Position numbers and translations under genes: made by a program
The notes under the pieces: model-generated
The model's input: the letters and a program-made list of their open reading frames with translations, nothing else
Told to the model about the DNA's origin: nothing
Databases searched by the model: none
Shown: in pieces, positions 1 to 11,400 of the stretch
Position numbering within the stretch: position 1 is the stretch's first letter
How the letters are laid out: every line of letters starts with the position of its first letter
DNA from: Maniola hyperantus
Lineage: Eukaryota > Arthropoda > Insecta > Lepidoptera > Nymphalidae
Length of the DNA: 64,000 nt
Direction of reading: 5' to 3'
Assembly (NCBI RefSeq): GCF_902806685.2
Contig: NC_048537.1
Coordinates: 11,120,720-11,184,719 of the forward strand

Positions 1-40
1 TTTTCGATACACCTGAATTGTGTATTAATTTAATTATGTA

Positions 41-3000
41 TTAGAATTTAATAAGATCTTCGCAAGTATTATCAGATAGCATTTCAGTACTAACATTGTT
101 TTCTGACGCTTTGCTACTATCAGTATTATCTAAGGATCTAGGAGATATCTTTCTTTTAGGTGGTATCGGTGCTACATCAAGGATGCCTGTTTGTCCTAAG
201 TTTTGTAATTTCCCTTGATCTGTGAACGACTGCGCTTCGGTATTTAGTTCAATGCGCCTCATAGCCGGGGATAATTTAGTTCTAACAGGAGGGCTCGGTG
301 CAGCTCTAGAATACGCCGGTCGATTATCAAATATTGATATATCAACGGGATTTAAACTGGCGGTGAAGAATGCGGATGTTTTACTTTTCTCTAGAGCATA
401 ACTTTGTGAGTCTTCCTTGGTCTCGTCACGATCAGAATGGTCACTAACGTAGAACCTTGTTTTGGAATTGTAATCTGATTTTAAATGTCTATGTGTCTGC
501 ACGTCAGACTTGCTCCTCTCCAGCGTGAAGGCCGTGGTGTGCAAGTGGCAGCTGAACGAGCTGGTGCCGGTGGTGCAGGCCGGCACGGTGGAGAAGGGCA
601 CCGCCGGAGCCCACAAACATGCACCATCATTTCTTGGCACCAGCAAGAGAGGATCCTGAAAATTTGAAAAACCGTGAGACGTCGTGGGACACCCGAAAGA
701 AGAGAAGCTTCTTACGCATTATACATAATATTATAAATTTTTTTACTCTGTCTTGCTCACACATATAGGCAACAATACGCGCTGCCCAGCCAATGAGGTG
801 CACTTCTACACCACATTTGTTCATTCATTTCACTTTTTCAGATTCTACTTTCTCCTTTTCTTTCTTATTACTAAAGGTTTCACCACAAAATGTGCATCAT
901 AAATATGTTCAATGATTAGGAGATAGCAGATTTGTACATTCATAATGTGTGTGTCTCTGTCGTTGAGACCGACAAAACAAAAACATTATATAAGTATGAG
1001 TGACAGAGCTACGCTCTACAAAGCCGAAATGTCATTCTAAAGACTAATGTACATTACTGTCTGCTGTGTACTTTACAAAGACGTTAAAAAATTGGAGTCT
1101 CACAACGTCCGAGCTTTATGAATCACGTATATATATGAGTCCTTCTTCATGATGCTTTACATTACAAATCATACATGTGTCGTTGTGAATTGAATGTGTT
1201 TGAGGCTTCAACATAGGGCTTCTTCTTCTTCTTCTCTCTCTGGGCTGGTTTCCGCACTTAAACGTTTCCGTCTGTTGTGCTAGGGCTTTAATGATATTTA
1301 CCTTGCCAGTGATAGAGAACACTTTGGATTGTAGAGTATGCAGTTGGCTGCGCAAGTACTCATAGGAGCACTGGCGGAGTTTCATCACCCACTGCACAAC
1401 ATTGTCTTCACTGCGGGCGGCAAACACATGCCTCTTTTCAGGCTCATCTCTGTAAATTATTCATAGCGAATTCTGATAATGCATTTAGCTTCTAAAGTTA
1501 CATTGGCTGAATATTTTATTTGGATTTATTACTAGTTAAAGACAATGACACCTATAAATACGCGACAGGTCGAGATGGCAACCGCCGAGTTTCTTGCTGG
1601 TTCTTCTCGGCAGGAAAGGCATTCCGAACCAGTGGTAGATGCATCCGACTATTCGTAAGTACTTGTAAAAGTTTATACGAATAAAAATTATTTTCATTTC
1701 ATTTTTCAATCGTGGTGGGGACTCCCCACACACCCACTGCGCTTACCAGGTGCAGGATAGCACGGGTGACGTGCGTCCCCTGTCTCATACCCTGACTGCC
1801 ATTTCGCCATGTCGCGTACTATACAACGTTAGTATGCGACAGGTATACGCAAAAACCGAAACACATGTTGAATATTTTTACATAAACAAGCAAGCTTGTC
1901 GTGTTGAGTTGTTCTCAATAAAAAGGTCCACCCCAAGTGAGCAGCTGTGAGCAAACGGGACGCTGGCGTCGATAGTGCGCGCCCCCGGTCGTACGGCTCG
2001 AATCAGCTGGTGCGCGCGGTCAGTCAACTAGGTGTTCAGACTTGCAGGATTTTAAAGTATTTTTTGGTCAAAATATAACCAGTAGCAAAAATGATTGCAA
2101 TCGATTTTGTTACTGATTCCAAACAAACTTCTTTCAGGTTTTGTGTATACTAAAACTAATGTTGTATGTATATGTATGTCTTAGAACTTGCTTTTGCTTG
2201 CTTTCTCAGGTAAAAATGCAGATGATCATAGAATATTTTGCATACAAGCTAAAACAAGTTTTTTTATAGAGTATATAAGAGAGATATAAGAGTGAGTTTG
2301 AGTTTGTTGTGGGCTCTTCTCAGACCTGGGCGCGTTTGGAACCCTCGTAGCTTTAGTTTTAAGTTTGCGTTATAATTATCACCACTATATCTTACAAATC
2401 TAACACCATACCAGACCATCAATAAGCGTTTGACTTTGACTTTGACTATAACACTTACATGAAAGATATTGAAAATGAGAAAGATATGTTTGGTCCATGT
2501 TCCATTTGTATTGAGGAGTTCTCCATCACAAAAACACCAGCTGGGATCTTTGTATCAAACTTTCCCATCTCACTTATTTTAAAATAGAATAAATAATTGT
2601 TAATAAGGCGAAACCACCTTTCCTTGAACACTGTAATAAATGTCAGATTTAGAATTCCATAATGTAAGTACATTTATGTTTTTTTTACTTGTACATTCCA
2701 TAAATTTTACCAGTGAACCCTACACTGGGAGATGACCTGTATCGTAGGGTCTGAATTAATTTTTTTTATCAAAAGGCTTCAAGAATGTTTTTTACTGAGA
2801 AACTCTTTTTTCTAAAGTTTTAAGTTACTTATACAAAAACAAATCTGTAATATGACCAATAGTAATATTTTCACCAAATACTGAAAATCTTTTTTATCAT
2901 TTTGATATGGTATTGAGTATGGGTATCCTCTCAGAATGTGAAGGGTTTTTGGGCATAGGTTGGTGCAGTGCAGGTGCATGTCCGGCATCCAACCCCAGAC

Positions 3001-3269
3001 TCCCTGACTATGAGGCCAACATCTAGACCACTAGATTATCACTGCATGTTTGTCCACTCAGCAAACTTTCAATTGCAGTAAATTAATATGAGTAAAGGGC
3101 CTTAAGAATGGTATAACATTTTGGTAATCGGCTGTCATTCGACTAGAAAAATTAAATTACCTGCTTGATTGCGGTAGCTTCCATTTGCCACCTTTTTGTA
3201 ATTCAGTCTTCCTTCCAAAACACAAGGTTGATCGCTAAAGTGAGCGAGTTCTCGAATGTTGCACTTCAT
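41..3269 (-). CDS. PLEKHJ1: PLEKHJ1-like PH-domain protein, 4 coding exons, 347 aa
   Basis: Exons in transcript order are 3161..3269, 2459..2630, 1302..1449 and 41..655 (stop at the low end). All three introns are GT-AG and the frame is kept (109+172+148+615 = 1044 nt). The start is the ATG at 3269, giving MKCNIRELAHFSDQPCVLEG. A single pleckstrin-homology domain spans about residues 17-130: strands with ERWFRLINNYLFYF, then SFSISFIDEPEKRHVF, then the C-terminal helix with the invariant Trp (EDNVVQWVMKL, Trp near residue 114). SYEYLR and TGKDPL follow. This order matches vertebrate PLEKHJ1 (MRYNEKEL start, SISFIEDPERKYHF, TGKDPL), a protein of about 149 aa with no well-established role; PH domains usually bind phosphoinositides or proteins at membranes. 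Unlike that family, this protein continues for about 200 residues after TGKDPL in the last exon; that tail is Ser/Thr/Pro-rich and I do not recognise it. A Sesquipedalian (PHETA) assignment was considered and fits less well. Family assignment is firm; function is inferred. Confidence 0.88.
946..1076 (+). repeat. Foldback family 2, partial copy in PLEKHJ1 intron 3
   Basis: The segment has GTCTCTGTCGTTGAGACCG, then AGTGACAGAGCTACGC and CTCTACAAAGCCGAAATG, ending in a diverged 'aatgtacattactgtctgct'. It matches the right two thirds of the fuller copy at 15918..16093. The left terminal repeat is missing or unrecognisable. The rest of this intron (656..1301) shows nothing else I can name. Confidence 0.75.
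1555..1827 (+). mobile_element. Foldback family 1 copy split by a nested retroelement tail
   Basis: The left end reads CGCGACAGGTCGAGATGGCA and the right end has CGCCATGTCGCGTACTATAC, the diverged reverse complement. Five other copies of this GC-rich foldback repeat occur in the window (about 4.0, 22.1, 24.4, 35.0 and 53.7 kb). Here the interior is interrupted at about 1587..1710 by a different repeat. Located in intron 2 of the PLEKHJ1-like gene. Confidence 0.75.
1587..1710 (+). mobile_element. Non-LTR/SINE 3' tail nested in a foldback element
   Basis: The sequence contains TTCTTGCTGGTTCTTCTCGG, GCATTCCGAACCAGTGGTAG, a run ending GTAAAAGTTTATACGAATAA, and a (TTTCA)n-like tail. The same 3' part recurs at 53845..53940. 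The pattern is a common lepidopteran retroelement 3' end; the exact clade is not settled here. Confidence 0.7.
2285..2450 (+). mobile_element. Retroelement 3' tail with (TTTGAC)n
   Basis: The sequence contains TTGTTGTGGGCTCTTCTCAG, then CCTGGGCGCGTTTGGAACCC, and ends in repeated TTTGAC hexamers. This is the form of a non-LTR element or SINE 3' end frequent in moth genomes. It lies in PLEKHJ1 intron 2, about 10 nt beyond the exon 2 donor. Confidence 0.55.
2925..3055 (-). mobile_element. Decayed tRNA-derived SINE fragment
   Basis: 'cctctcagaatgtgaaggg' and a terminal 'ctagaccactagattatcac' correspond to the minus-strand order of the fuller SINE at 27250..27565. The middle is strongly diverged. 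It lies in PLEKHJ1 intron 1. Confidence 0.5.
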
Positions 3270-3732
3270 TGGTAAGAACAATATTTCATTTGTATTTCAA
3301 ATTGCACTGTCATTAACAGATCATTATACTTGTTCTCTGCCAAACAATAATAAACAATTTACTTGCTTTTCCGTTGAAAGCCACTAATATAACAAAATAA
3401 GCAGAACTCAAGATATTGTGCTATTTCTACAACAGTGATAAGGTAAATTATGTCAGTCATGATAGTTTCACACATGTTACGCTTAAAACGCTCACTGTTC
3501 TGGGATTTCTAAAATTATTTACCTTATCCTGGCCCTGAAAATAAATAAAACACAATTAAAATAAAATACCTATTACCCTATTACTTGTAGCAATTTGACT
3601 GCAATTTGACAGTTGACACCACCGACAGAAATAAAAGGAGTTGACACTGTCACAACTGTCAACTTTTATTTCGTCGGTGACGGCCCAGCCAGGCACTGAC
3701 AGCTGACAGTGACAAAACAACTATCTTGCCAA

Positions 3733-4018
3733 CCGTAGACGGAGTAAAAAATCTAGACAAAGGAACTACTGAAAGCCATAAAGCTAATTAAGAAGAAGAA
3801 AGGAACGTTTGCTTTCTTGTTCACACTAAAAAGAGAACACAGATAAAGTTACTAATGTGATAAACAGAGACGCAGCTAACCTATTTTTTGCTCCTTATCT
3901 TGTAACCGATTTTTTTCAAGGAACAACTTTAGTTGCAAAACAAACTTTGAGAATTATTCATGGCATCATTGTATTTCTCATTAGTTATTTACTTGTTTTC
4001 ACATAAAAAACGTTTAAT
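3733..4018 (+). repeat. Foldback family 3, copy 1 (inverted relative to 51810..52190)
   Basis: The left end is CGTAGACGGAGTAAAAAATC. The body contains GGAACGTTTGCTTTCTTGTT, AACAGAGACGCAGCTAACCT and ACTTTAGTTGCAAAACAAAC, present as the reverse complement near 52.0-52.17 kb. This copy lacks the second terminus, and a foldback family 1 element begins within 5 bp of where it stops. Confidence 0.75.
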
Positions 4019-4021
4019 ACA

Positions 4022-4156
4022 AATGTCGCGGTATGAGGCGGGGGCACGCCCCACACGCCCTCGTGCGTCACACACGCTCGCCCCCACCGGGTTAACGCGG
4101 GGGCTGTGCGGGTGTGCACGGCGTAACCGCCCCGATTGCCATCTCGACCTGACGTG
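4022..4156 (+). mobile_element. Foldback family 1 copy
   Basis: ATGTCGCGGTATGAGGCGGG at the left and CGATTGCCATCTCGACCTGA at the right enclose a GC-rich core with CACACGCTCGCCCCCACCGG. It abuts the family 3 element on its left. A long open frame across this stretch is a by-product of GC-rich repeat sequence. Confidence 0.75.
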
Positions 4157-4394
4157 TACTATACTTGAAGCAAAAGTCAAAATCTATCGAAAGAGTATGC
4201 AATCACTAGACGTATCGCTATCCACTGTCGAGTGTCGCACAGTCGCGGACGTAGTCTTCAGAGATCATATTATGCCTTCGCAAGCAACGACTGTGCCCAC
4301 TAATATCAGTCGCGCCTTACGGACGCGTCTCATAGTTTGTTTCCGTATTTACTCGTGCAAAATCATTCAAAAACTGTTCCATAATTCTCCTCCT

Positions 4395-4495
4395 ATACAA
4401 GTCATCTCAGTACCTACCCGTCAAAATCGGTTAAATGGATGAGCCGTGAAAAGTGCTTGAAAAGCTAACAGACAGATAAACTTTCGCATTTATGC
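4395..4495 (+). repeat. Dispersed repeat A, 3' fragment
   Basis: It contains 'ccgtcaaaatcggttaaatg', 'gatgagccgtgaaaagtg' and 'aactttcgcatttat'. This is the common 3' portion of the abundant repeat seen more completely at 26761..26970. Confidence 0.6.
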
Positions 4496-4499
4496 AGCA

Positions 4500-7400
4500 G
4501 AGTTATGCCGAAGTGTCGCCGCCCCGTGAGAACTTTGAGAGAGAAAGTATAAACACATATTCATATAATTACTCATTTATTTTTAACTTTTAGTACAAAA
4601 TAAAACTAGTACACAGGGATACATCTCAAACCTAGTATTTGCAATGTTGAAAAGTCCGAGGCTTACGACAATAAGTCTTCTCATTTGTACTATTTTAGAC
4701 ACTAACGTCACACTGATTAGCTCTTTCCCCATAAAAAAAAAAGTTATTCAAAACTGAATAATGTAATCTATCTTTGAGTCAATCTTGTAATGCATAATAA
4801 ATGAACGCCAATACACATCGTACCGTACTACTGGTACATCGAAACCGATTTTACAAGCTACCTTATTTTACAAATACACAATTTTGAGGTTTGGAGCGGC
4901 ATTGGTGAGTTTCAGGCACAATCAAACCTGTGCACTCCAATGTTCTAAATACATGAAACGACTTATAAAAAATAATCCAATAAAGGAGTGCGTCTGAGTA
5001 TAATTTCAGGCCTAAAAGGGTATGATGCTGTATTATAATATAGCAAAAATGTAGGATCAATACTGTGAGTACCAAGTCGTCCATGTATTAAAAACATAAT
5101 AATATCTTAAATTCCCATTCATTATACGCAATTTTTATCGGTCTTAAATAACAATTAATTATCATTGCTCGTGTATTTTATCAGTTCACACTAATATTTA
5201 ATGTTATATTCTTGACAAATTCTTACAATGTAATAGTGCACCAAATGGATATGGACATTAATTTAAAAAAAATTGAAATATTCTTCACAATATGCAAAAC
5301 ATAATATTATAAGTTACAACATAAAATCTATCAGTTGATAAAAACTATCTAATCGATTCTAGCGTTAATCTACGAATTTCTTGCACAATAAAATGAATTA
5401 AAAATATAACACCATAATGCCCATACCCTATACAATTTTTACTAGTACTATACACCTTATTTGATATCTAATGACCAATTGGGTATTTTAGTATCTTTCT
5501 TCTCATTAATAAGTAATTACTTACTTTTATGTAAGAAAAAATTACAAGTCATTCTTTAAAAAAATATAAGATGGGCACAACATACAACCAACTAATTGCT
5601 ATTGTTAAATAAATATGCAAATATTTTCTATGATTTAAATAAGTACATGTCCACTAGCAATTTTGCAAAAACACTACAAAATATAAATACGAATTAGTAT
5701 CAAATTAAATAAATCAATATAAATTTTAGTGAAATGAAATCATCAATAAGAAAGGAAATCCAGTTATGAACGTTACAGTAGTATGTATATAAAAGCCTTA
5801 TTGCTAAAAAGGCGGATAATCTTCGTGAGCGACAATATAATCATTACAGATTTTATTATGTAAATAACAAACGTGAAGTAATCTGCTCAGAGTAGTAAAG
5901 TTAAAACTACCAAAACTTTGAAACTATGTAGACCCTGTTCTAGCAACAACTACCTAAAATTTCTGAATGTGGCTTATATGCATGTATTATTATTTATATA
6001 GTATTATTATTGTAGTAAGGCATTTGATTTGACTGCGTGTCATGCAGCATTGCTACATAAAGTTCAATTTGTGGCTGCAAACTAATATGAGCTCTATCTT
6101 ACGTAAGTAATGAATTGATTTTCACTTTCTCATAATTTTGAAGGAACAGCAAGGCCCAAAAACGTTGGTATTTATAGTAAAAACGAGTATCGAAATGTCC
6201 ACGATAATGCTTGATGTTTTACTAAAATAAATCTGTCTGCGACATGCTTGCACAACGTGCAGCACGAGCACAGTCACAGCACTACACAAGTCTCTCGCGG
6301 CTTTTGCAACGCTTTGTCGATCATTACATTATAAAGGCGCGCAAAATCTTCCGCACTGATTGTGCTGTGCTGATCAATGCTAAACCGAAAAAATGATCTT
6401 CTGATTAAGATTACAGAAGCCAACGATATTAGTGATAAAGTCAACTGTATAGATATCGAAAGATAATTTAGTTAAAAAATAAAATCGAACGTCGAAACCA
6501 AAAATGTTTCAGGCAGCCTCTGGATGGTTAGTCATCACAACGTTATTAAAGTATCTAACTAATAAGTCCCGAAAAACGTTTTCGCATAACTAATTGCTGA
6601 TTCGATCGGTGTTACTACAAAACGTTGTTTTATGTTAGTCAGTGTTTAAATCTGTTGTCACTTTTTTCTTTCAAAAGAGTGACTTCAATAGATTTAAACA
6701 TTTTGTCTAATGCTTTTTCTAATCATTAGACTTGAATATCTTACTAATGAAAATGAACGCCCTACTCCATAACTTTAACACATCCCTGTCATACATCACG
6801 TGTATAAAACATGACAACAATGGGTAAATTTTTATTAGTAAGAGGAATACAGTAGTTAACAGGTCACACTCCGCAAAGGTGTTTAAATAAATAGCGACTC
6901 TTGTTACGATGCATTAAAGTGCAATTCAGCTCGCACAGCACTGCACAAGTTACACAAACAACTCTTTTTCTATCGCGTAACTCGGGACCCACCGACGAAC
7001 TAAGTGAGATCGGCCTGCTCTAGTAAAGGGCAAAGCACTCTGGGAGTAATGTTTTTTCTTTTGACACACTAATTAAAACGCTAGTTATCATCATAATATT
7101 ATTATGTCACCAATGTATTTAAGTTATCCATCGATACTTGTAATCAGTATAAGCTGTCTCAAAATAATTAAATTTTTAGAAGGATATTCGTGTTTTAGCT
7201 ACATATTTAACAAGTTAAATTTCATAATATATCTAAGCATAAAGCTACTTTACTGCTATACGGCTACTATATAATTAACTTGATTTTTTTACAAGATCAC
7301 ATCACGTCAAAATAATACAAAATGTTAGTTTAAAAACCCCTTTTTGGCACAACTTACAAAACTATATTTCCTGTTGTGGTTTTAGATTTCATTTATACAT

Positions 7401-8452
7401 TCATAATTATCATGGTAAATCTGGTTATTTGGTTTGTTCTAGGTTATTTATTTATAGTTTTACATATATTAGAGCGTGAGCTTCGCGCATCCTTCAGGCA
7501 TATTAGCATGAAATGATTTTAAACATAATATTACCCCCACATATTTTTAGTTCCCCGTCCTACCCTGTATTATACTTAGAATTGTGAATTATTGAATATG
7601 TCATCAATAAAAAATTCCTTTTTGGAATGACACCTTGTCTTCTTATACTATAATACGATAATAAATAATTATCATTATCAATAGGTATAACAGTTGATTA
7701 AAATATTAGAGAAAGTTTACGCCAAAATATATGTAAAAAAAAAAAAAAAATTGAAATCAGTAAGTAACATGATATTTTTTACAATATCGTCCTAATGTTT
7801 ACTTATCGAATATTCACGTCAACACTTGATACAATATGAACGACGACGCTTAATTAATTACACAAATAACTATATTGCTGAACGTTGTATCATTTATTTT
7901 GTTATAACAGAAATGTGTCATTAAGGCAGCGGTTATGTTCAAAAAGTCAAAAAGTAAAATTTTCTAATTATTTTTATTTACAAATTTCACACAAAACAAG
8001 TTTCTCCGCACCACCTCAAGCTTGGGATTTCTCAAAGACATGATTGACATTATTCAGCCTGAGCTTTCATAAACATAAAAAAAACACAAAAACAACAAAC
8101 ATCCATCGAACGTACGGCCGATACGAGAACGAATCATGTATTTCGAACACTAACAGCTAAATGAACACATGAAATACAAATCCGTCGCGGCGCGTTAGAC
8201 GTCCGGGCGCCCCGGGAGAACGGCGAAATACAACCTAATATTAAATAATTACAATTCTTAAACGTAAAATAAACTCAGTATTATACATAATTACATTATA
8301 TATTCGAAAAAAAAATTAACAAAATCGATAGTCAACATCCGGGAGGAACTCCGGGCGGCAGTGTGAGTCGCACGGCGCTAGGACGCGGCGACGGCGCCGG
8401 GCGCGGCCGCGTGCGAGAAGTGGCACTCGTCGCAGCGCTACATGCGCGGCCG
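4500..8452. other. AT-rich spacer and likely DOT1L 3' UTR, no gene seen
   Basis: This stretch lies between the DOT1L stop codon and the PLEKHJ1-like gene. It is very AT-rich with short homopolymers (for example poly-A near 7735) and has no open frame with coding character or flanking splice sites. The part next to 8452 is presumably DOT1L 3' UTR, but the polyadenylation site cannot be fixed from sequence alone. Confidence 0.6.
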
Positions 8453-11400
8453 TCACATCGGCGGCCGCTCCCAGTCCACGGGCGCGGGTGGCGGCGCACC
8501 GCTCCACGCGCCCCAGCGCTCGCGCCGGAAGAAGCGCTTCTTGAAGTGGTGCGGCGCCTGCGGCGACGGCGAGCGCGCGGCCGCGGGCGGCGCAGCGCGC
8601 GCGCCTCCCGCCGCGCCCTCCGCGCGCGCCGCCTCGCCGTGCCCGATGCCCGAGTCGGGCGACGTGTTGCACGCCTCGTCCGAGCGCCGCCGCTTGTCCT
8701 CCATGGCGGTCGACGCGAACGAGATGATCTGGTCGAACCGGAACGCTATCCGGTCCTGCCACTTGCTCTCCTCGACTTCCTCGCCGCCCTCGCCTTCTGC
8801 AACGGGGAGAGGGTCCGTGAGCTCGGCTCGCCGGTCGCCCGGCGCGAGCGAGCCGAGCGCTCGGACGCGCGCCTCACCTGGCAGCCGCGCGGCGTCTGGG
8901 AACTCGTCGACGAGCGGTGTGGAGGAGTTGGAATGCGGGTCGACGGACGGCGTGCGGCGCCGCGCCGCGTCCTCGCCGTCGCCCGCGCGCCCCCGCCAAT
9001 ACTCCGACGCCAGAACGCGCGCTTGGAGACACGCAGCCAGCCCTGACCGAGTAAAAAGCGATAGCTAGAATCAGCTCGACAGAGACATGCCGTAGAAACG
9101 TGTGACTCGTTAATGCGCACGTACCCTCGAGCGGCTGGTGCGGGGGCTCGTGGTAGCGCGCGCTCATGTTGACGGTGGCGTTGATGATGCTCTGGTTGGA
9201 TATCTCCAGCGTGCGTTCGATCTCGCCGTTGACGAGATCCCCGATGGTTCGCGCGCCCGGCGTCGCCAGCCTTTCTTGGGATAAGTGTCGTCGAAGTGCC
9301 AGTTTCGCCGGTGATACCTACGACAAAAATATACAAATGTACAAAAACAAAATACGTACACCTTTTAGATCGATATAAAATTAAATTACTTAATAGTAAA
9401 TAAATGAATTCGTTTTCTGTAACAAATCTGGAATGATCATAAAGCAATTCAAATGGGAAGAGTTTATAAACTAGTAGTAAGTGCACCTGTGTGTAGTCCG
9501 GCTGCGGCGCGTGGTGGTGGCGCAGGTCGGGCGCGTGCGGGCGGCGCTCGTAGGCGCAGCGCTCGCGCCGCACGTCGCGCAGCTCACGCGGGTCGCGCAC
9601 GTCGCGCGGGTCGCGCAGTTCGCGCACCGTGCGCAGGAAGGGCGAGGCAGGCGCGGAGGCAACGGCCGTGCGCGGCGCAAACGAGTTGTGCGGGGCGCCG
9701 GGCATGGCCACCGGCCTCACGTAGCCGTTAGCGTACGCGTGATTCGCTACTGGTTGCCGCGGCGGCTATAACCACACAAATTATATTTAATTTGATAAAT
9801 ACACGGAATATGCGGCGTCTACACTAGACGATGTACACGTGAAAGCCAACTTTAGGTGGTTTGCAATTAATGCGCGAATCAGAGCAGTCGATGTGAACCG
9901 GGTCTCACCTCGAGCCGCGACGCTTTGCGCTGTTCCTGGTCCTCGTTGAGCACGGACGTGATGATGCTCTTGAGCCTGTCCTCGAAGTTGATGACCTTGG
10001 GCGACTCCTGCACCTTGGCGACCACATTGAGTGGCTTCTGCACCTTGCTCGGCGAGTGGCGCGGCAGCGGCAGCGGCGCGGGCCGTTGCGCCGCCACTTG
10101 CGCGCGGTGCACTTGCAACGTCTTCGATCTGTACGGGAAATGAACAAAACATGAAACAGCTCGCATATCCGCTCACAAAGTAACAGCAGTTTTACCACAT
10201 AAGAATAGAAATATTGCTATTATCAACTTTCAAAACTACTATACCAAGTGGGGTATCATATGAAAGGGCTTTACTTGTATATTCTAAAAAAGTTTTTTTT
10301 ATTTATTTTTAGGCATAATAGTTTTTGGTTTATGGTGCAAAATGTCGATAAAATACGATTGTAGTACGGAACCCTCAGAGCGGGAGTCTGACTCACACTT
10401 GGCCGGTTTTTTTAATTTCTGCACTTAAAAGAAACTTATCATGCTCTAACTTTGATGTCGATAACAACAACAATTAGAAAGTAAGTTTGTTCAACAGTAT
10501 ACCCTAAGCTTTATCACGGGAAGAGTTCCATTTCTCTTTTCCATGTTTGGACTAGTACTCAACTCCAAGAATTTCAGACCTAAAATTTTTAAAAATTTCA
10601 CATTTAACTTTGATAAACAAAAACGTTTATTTAATTAGTAATTACTACCTATCATTATTAAATCATTAAATTTTGATTACAAAAATCTGATCGATCTGAT
10701 ATTTAGATCGATTTTCGATAGTGAAGTATAATATATTATTTGAAACATGTTTTGATATATTTTTTTAAAGTTTTGACATCTGATGGTAAGTGATGGTGCA
10801 GCCTAAGGTGAAACTCAATTGCCTTACACTTACACGTACATTGCTATTCAGTCATTCGGGGTAAAACAGGGGTTTGAAATTTGCGTAGTCCACGCGGACG
10901 AAAGCGCGAATAAGCTAGTTCTCATTAAAATTATTTAGTCACAATTTCAGAAAGATATTAATATTGTACCTGTGGTCCATATGTCTGTCAGGATCCCTCA
11001 CATAACCATTAACAATAACATTGGGTTTCGTTATCTTTCCGGCTTCGATCTGTCGCCCCGTTTCTAATATCTTCTGTGCGAGCAGCTCCGGGTTCTGCTC
11101 CTCGATCTTGCCGACGTCCGGCACGTCAGGCCACTCCTGCGACCTCGACCTGTGGTCCCGAGCTTTCCTCGGCTTGTTGTTCACCGTATGCGGTTTGACG
11201 GTGGCTACTGGAACCGTCGGAGTAATGACTTTCTGCTGCTCGCTAGCCCTCTCCATCTGCACGATTTCATTCTGCAGGTGGCCCACTTGCGCGTGCAGCC
11301 GCTTGCGGTGCGCCAGCGTGGCCGATATCTCTCTCAGTATGCAGTCGTGGGCTACACTCTGCGTGATCTCCGCATCTGGGGGTATCTGCCCTAACTGTCT

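Noticed and set aside
41..3269. Sesquipedalian (PHETA) assignment for the PH-domain gene
   Set aside because: The N-terminal block, SISFIDEPEKRH and TGKDPL match PLEKHJ1 better, and no clear F&H motif was seen.
3960..4442. 160-residue plus-strand open frame upstream of PLEKHJ1
   Set aside because: It crosses the junction of two repeats (foldback families 3 and 1) and a repeat A fragment, and has no recognisable domain.
8316..9731. Several long open frames on the plus strand and in other minus frames over the DOT1L 3' exons
   Set aside because: They are by-products of extreme GC content. Only the frame joined by GT-AG introns carries conserved DOT1L blocks; the others are Arg/Ala-rich with no homology.
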